Assembly: GCA_902771155.1 (NCBI GenBank)
Contig: CACXVS010000007.1
Location: 1 to 64,000, forward strand
DNA from: an uncultured Prevotellaceae bacterium
Lineage (GTDB): Bacteria > Bacteroidota > Bacteroidia > Bacteroidales > Bacteroidaceae
Reading direction: 5' to 3'
Length of the DNA: 64,000 nt
Shown here: positions 61,660 through 64,000 of the stretch, piece after piece
Layout of the letters: each line of letters begins with the position of its first letter
Numbering within the stretch: position 1 is the stretch's first letter
The notes under the pieces: generated by a model
What the model was told of the DNA's origin: nothing
Database searches by the model: none
The model's input: only the letters and a program-made list of their open reading frames with translations
Translations under genes and position numbers: made by a program

Positions 61660-62205
61660 ATGTATATAGCAAACAAATTGAGGAAAAGTAATATAGCCGA
61701 GTATCTATTGTATATGTGGCAGATTGAGGACACGATAAGGGCTTTTGACTGTTCATTGACACGTATTAAGCGTGAATATGTGGAGCGTTTCGATTTTACC
61801 GACGAGCAGAAAGAAGAGGAAATCGACTGGTTTGGCAATCTGATCCGTATGATGAATCAGGAGGGTTGTCGCGAAAAGGGACACCTGCAAATTAACCAAG
61901 TGACAATGCAGATGCTGATTGAGTTGAACAACCAGTTACTGCAGTCTCCGAAGTTCCCCTTTTACAACACGGAGTACTACAAAGTGCTTCCGTTTATCGT
62001 GGAGCTCCGTAATCGTGGTGCCAATAAGGACGAGAACGAGATTGAGACATGTTTCAACTCGCTTTATGGGGTGATGATGCTTCGACTGCAGAAGAAGGAC
62101 ATATCTACTGACACCCAGCATGCCGTGAAGGAGATATCCACCTTTATAGGCATGCTCTCAGATTACTACAAAAAAGATAAGGAAGAAGGTCTGAAATTTG
62201 ACTAA
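61660..62205 (+). CDS. DUF4924-family protein
   Basis: A 181-residue, mostly helical protein with MYIANKLRKSNIAEYLLYMWQIEDTIRA at the N-terminus, characteristic of DUF4924 in Bacteroidetes. Function unknown. It follows the LysE gene by 38 bp and precedes rfbD. Confidence 0.8.
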   Translation: MYIANKLRKSNIAEYLLYMWQIEDTIRAFDCSLTRIKREYVERFDFTDEQKEEEIDWFGNLIRMMNQEGCREKGHLQINQVTMQMLIELNNQLLQSPKFPFYNTEYYKVLPFIVELRNRGANKDENEIETCFNSLYGVMMLRLQKKDISTDTQHAVKEISTFIGMLSDYYKKDKEEGLKFD

Positions 62206-62268
62206 ATAAAAAAGTATGCTCAGAAAGAAGACAGTGTTAATTTGTGTCCAACAGATAATTGAGGAAAT

Positions 62269-63120
62269 ATGAAAATATTGATAACGGGCTGTAATGGCCA
62301 ATTAGGAAACGAGATGCAGTTGCTGGAGGAGAAGAACCCCCAGCATACCTATTTTAATACGGATGTGGCAGAACTCGACATTACCGACCAGAAAGCCATC
62401 GAAACATTTGTGGAGGAACACGAGATCGACGGTATCGTGAACTGTGCCGCCTACACCGCTGTGGATAAGGCTGAGGACAATCTGGTACTCTGTACCAAGC
62501 TTAACGCTACGGCACCTGAATACCTGGCTGCTGCTATTGAAAAACGTGGGGGCTGGATCATTCAGATATCGACCGACTACGTGTTTGACGGTACCAACCA
62601 TACACCATATGTGGAGAGCGACCCCGTGTGTCCTAATAGTGTATATGGACGTACAAAACTATCTGGTGAGGAGGCTGTACGGAAAACTTGTCGCAGGATG
62701 ATGATCATTCGTACGGCTTGGCTCTACTCCACCTTTGGTAATAATTTCGTGAAGACGATGATTAGGTTGGGTAAGGAGAAACCAGAGTTGGGCGTAATCT
62801 TTGATCAGATTGGTACGCCGACATATGCCCGCGACCTGGCTGTGGTCATCTTTGCGGCCATCAATCAGGGCATTGTGCCTGGTATCTACCATTTCTCGAA
62901 TGAGGGTGCCATCTCGTGGTACGACTTCACAAAGGCTATCCACCGCATCGCAGGTATCACCACTTGTCATGTGCGTCCGCTCCACACGTCGGAGTATCCC
63001 ACACCAGCCAAGCGCCCCCACTATTCCGTGCTTGACAAGACCAAAATCAAACAAACCTACGCCCTCGAAATCCCCTATTGGGAAGAAAGCCTCGTGGAGT
63101 GCGTGAAACAATTAATATAG
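62269..63120 (+). CDS. rfbD: dTDP-4-dehydrorhamnose reductase
   Basis: A 283-residue short-chain-dehydrogenase fold protein. It has LITGCNGQLGNEM (NAD(P)-binding loop), CAAYTAVDKAED, STDYVFDG and the catalytic YxxxK in VYGRTKLSGEE, and AWLYSTFGNNFVKTM. It makes dTDP-L-rhamnose from the 4-keto precursor. The other rhamnose genes are not in the window. Confidence 0.93.
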   Translation: MKILITGCNGQLGNEMQLLEEKNPQHTYFNTDVAELDITDQKAIETFVEEHEIDGIVNCAAYTAVDKAEDNLVLCTKLNATAPEYLAAAIEKRGGWIIQISTDYVFDGTNHTPYVESDPVCPNSVYGRTKLSGEEAVRKTCRRMMIIRTAWLYSTFGNNFVKTMIRLGKEKPELGVIFDQIGTPTYARDLAVVIFAAINQGIVPGIYHFSNEGAISWYDFTKAIHRIAGITTCHVRPLHTSEYPTPAKRPHYSVLDKTKIKQTYALEIPYWEESLVECVKQLI

Positions 63121-63153
63121 GCACGATACTGCGTTTATCCGTGTCTTAAAAAT

Positions 63154-64000
63154 ATGATTATGAATCAGGAGATAGAAAGAAGACGAACTTTTGCGATTAT
63201 TTCGCATCCGGATGCCGGTAAGACCACACTGACGGAGAAATTCCTGTTGTTTGGTGGCCAGATACAGGTAGCTGGAGCCGTTAAGAATAATAAGATCAAG
63301 AAGACAGCTACAAGCGACTGGATGGACATTGAAAAACAGCGTGGAATCTCGGTATCCACTTCAGTGATGGAGTTTGACTATACCCCCGATGGTAAAGACA
63401 TCGAGTATAAGGTGAACATACTAGACACCCCAGGTCACCAAGACTTTGCTGAAGACACTTTCCGTACGCTGACAGCTGTTGACTCGGCCATTATCGTGGT
63501 GGATGGTGCCAAAGGTGTAGAGACGCAGACACGCAAATTGATGACCGTTTGTCGCATGAGGAAGACGCCCGTCATTATTTTCATCAATAAAATGGACCGT
63601 GAGGGACGTGACCCCTTCGATCTGCTCGATGAACTGGAACAGGAACTGGAGATCAAGGTACGCCCTTTGTCGTGGCCTATTGACCAAGGTGCCAAGTTCA
63701 AGGGCGTGTATAACATCTACGAACAGAAACTAGACCTGTTTACCCCCGACAAGCAGCGAGTGACTGAGAAGGTGGAAGTGGATATCGACAGCGCTGAACT
63801 CGATGCTCGGGTAGGGGAACAGGATGCAGGGAAACTGCGTGAAGACCTGGAACTAGTGGATGGTGTGTATCCCGAGTTCGATGTGGAGACATACCGTTCG
63901 GCTGAGGTGGCTCCTGTGTTTTTTGGTTCTGCCCTCAATAACTTTGGTGTGCAGGAGCTGCTGAACTGTTTTGTGGAGATAGCTCCCTCACCACGCCCCA
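63154..64000 (+). CDS. prfC: Peptide chain release factor 3, 5' part
   Basis: The first 282 codons of RF3, running off the right end of the window. GTPase motifs: [18 protein letters not shown] (P-loop), [17 protein letters not shown] (switch I), [10 protein letters not shown] (switch II), [16 protein letters not shown] (NKxD). RF3 removes RF1/RF2 after peptide release. The start is ATG 63154, or 63160 two codons later. Confidence 0.95.
   Translation, partial: MIMNQEIERRRTFAIISHPDAGKTTLTEKFLLFGGQIQVAGAVKNNKIKKTATSDWMDIEKQRGISVSTSVMEFDYTPDGKDIEYKVNILDTPGHQDFAEDTFRTLTAVDSAIIVVDGAKGVETQTRKLMTVCRMRKTPVIIFINKMDREGRDPFDLLDELEQELEIKVRPLSWPIDQGAKFKGVYNIYEQKLDLFTPDKQRVTEKVEVDIDSAELDARVGEQDAGKLREDLELVDGVYPEFDVETYRSAEVAPVFFGSALNNFGVQELLNCFVEIAPSPRP

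Overview
The window looks like a chromosomal segment of a Prevotella-type Bacteroidales bacterium. Evidence from the sequence: many promoters of the Bacteroidetes form (TTTG, about 20 bp, TAnnTTTG), weak or absent Shine-Dalgarno sites, a BspA-type leucine-rich-repeat surface protein ending in a Prevotella-like C-terminal motif, a glycogen cluster with an archaeal-type debranching enzyme and a GH57 enzyme, and the order LysE / DUF4924 / rfbD / prfC. All identifications were made by reading the sequence; no database search was run.

Positions 1-20358 (+) are one long run of tightly packed genes for a contractile type VI-secretion-like machine: three Hcp/TssD-like tube proteins, a VgrG/TssI with a long C-terminal extension, a beta-helix/coiled-coil spike-like protein, a protein resembling ribosome recycling factor, a DUF4280 PAAR-like tip, a PEGA protein, TssG, TssK, TssE and TssF. 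Woven through the same operon are what look like all the parts of a ubiquitin-like conjugation pathway: a ThiF/E1-type activating enzyme with a C-terminal UFD-like end (9503-10636), a YukD/ubiquitin-like protein ending in a bare glycine (14886-15203), an E2/UBC-fold enzyme with HPN motif and catalytic Cys (15234-15821), and a large membrane lipoprotein joining a vWA-like domain, a RING-H2-type zinc motif and an FHA-like domain (17947-20358). This is the main discovery candidate. Sheath genes (tssB/C), ClpV and any deconjugating peptidase are not in the window and could lie to the left of position 1.

20458-31556 holds mscL, a gap (GAPDH) gene broken by an apparent internal deletion of about 50 bp, three secreted proteins of unknown function (two sharing a duplicated domain), miaA, a diacylglycerol-kinase-like lipid kinase, and a glycogen operon (debranching enzyme, GT4 synthase, GH57). 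31603-37484 is an accessory patch: a primase/DUF3987-helicase-like gene, two unknown genes, a 40-bp perfect palindrome between GTGACA repeats, 22-bp tandem repeats and a toxin-antitoxin pair. A 1818-residue BspA-like protein follows.

43160-49849 (-) is a complete trp operon (trpB-E-G-D-C-F-A) with a clear promoter, a 14-residue leader peptide carrying three consecutive Trp codons and a terminator/antiterminator arrangement typical of transcription attenuation. 49946-59765 contains four histidine-acid-phosphatase paralogues (one lacking its catalytic residues) around two GH2 glycosidases. The window ends with a ROK glucokinase, a LysE-family transporter, a DUF4924 protein, rfbD and the 5' part of prfC.
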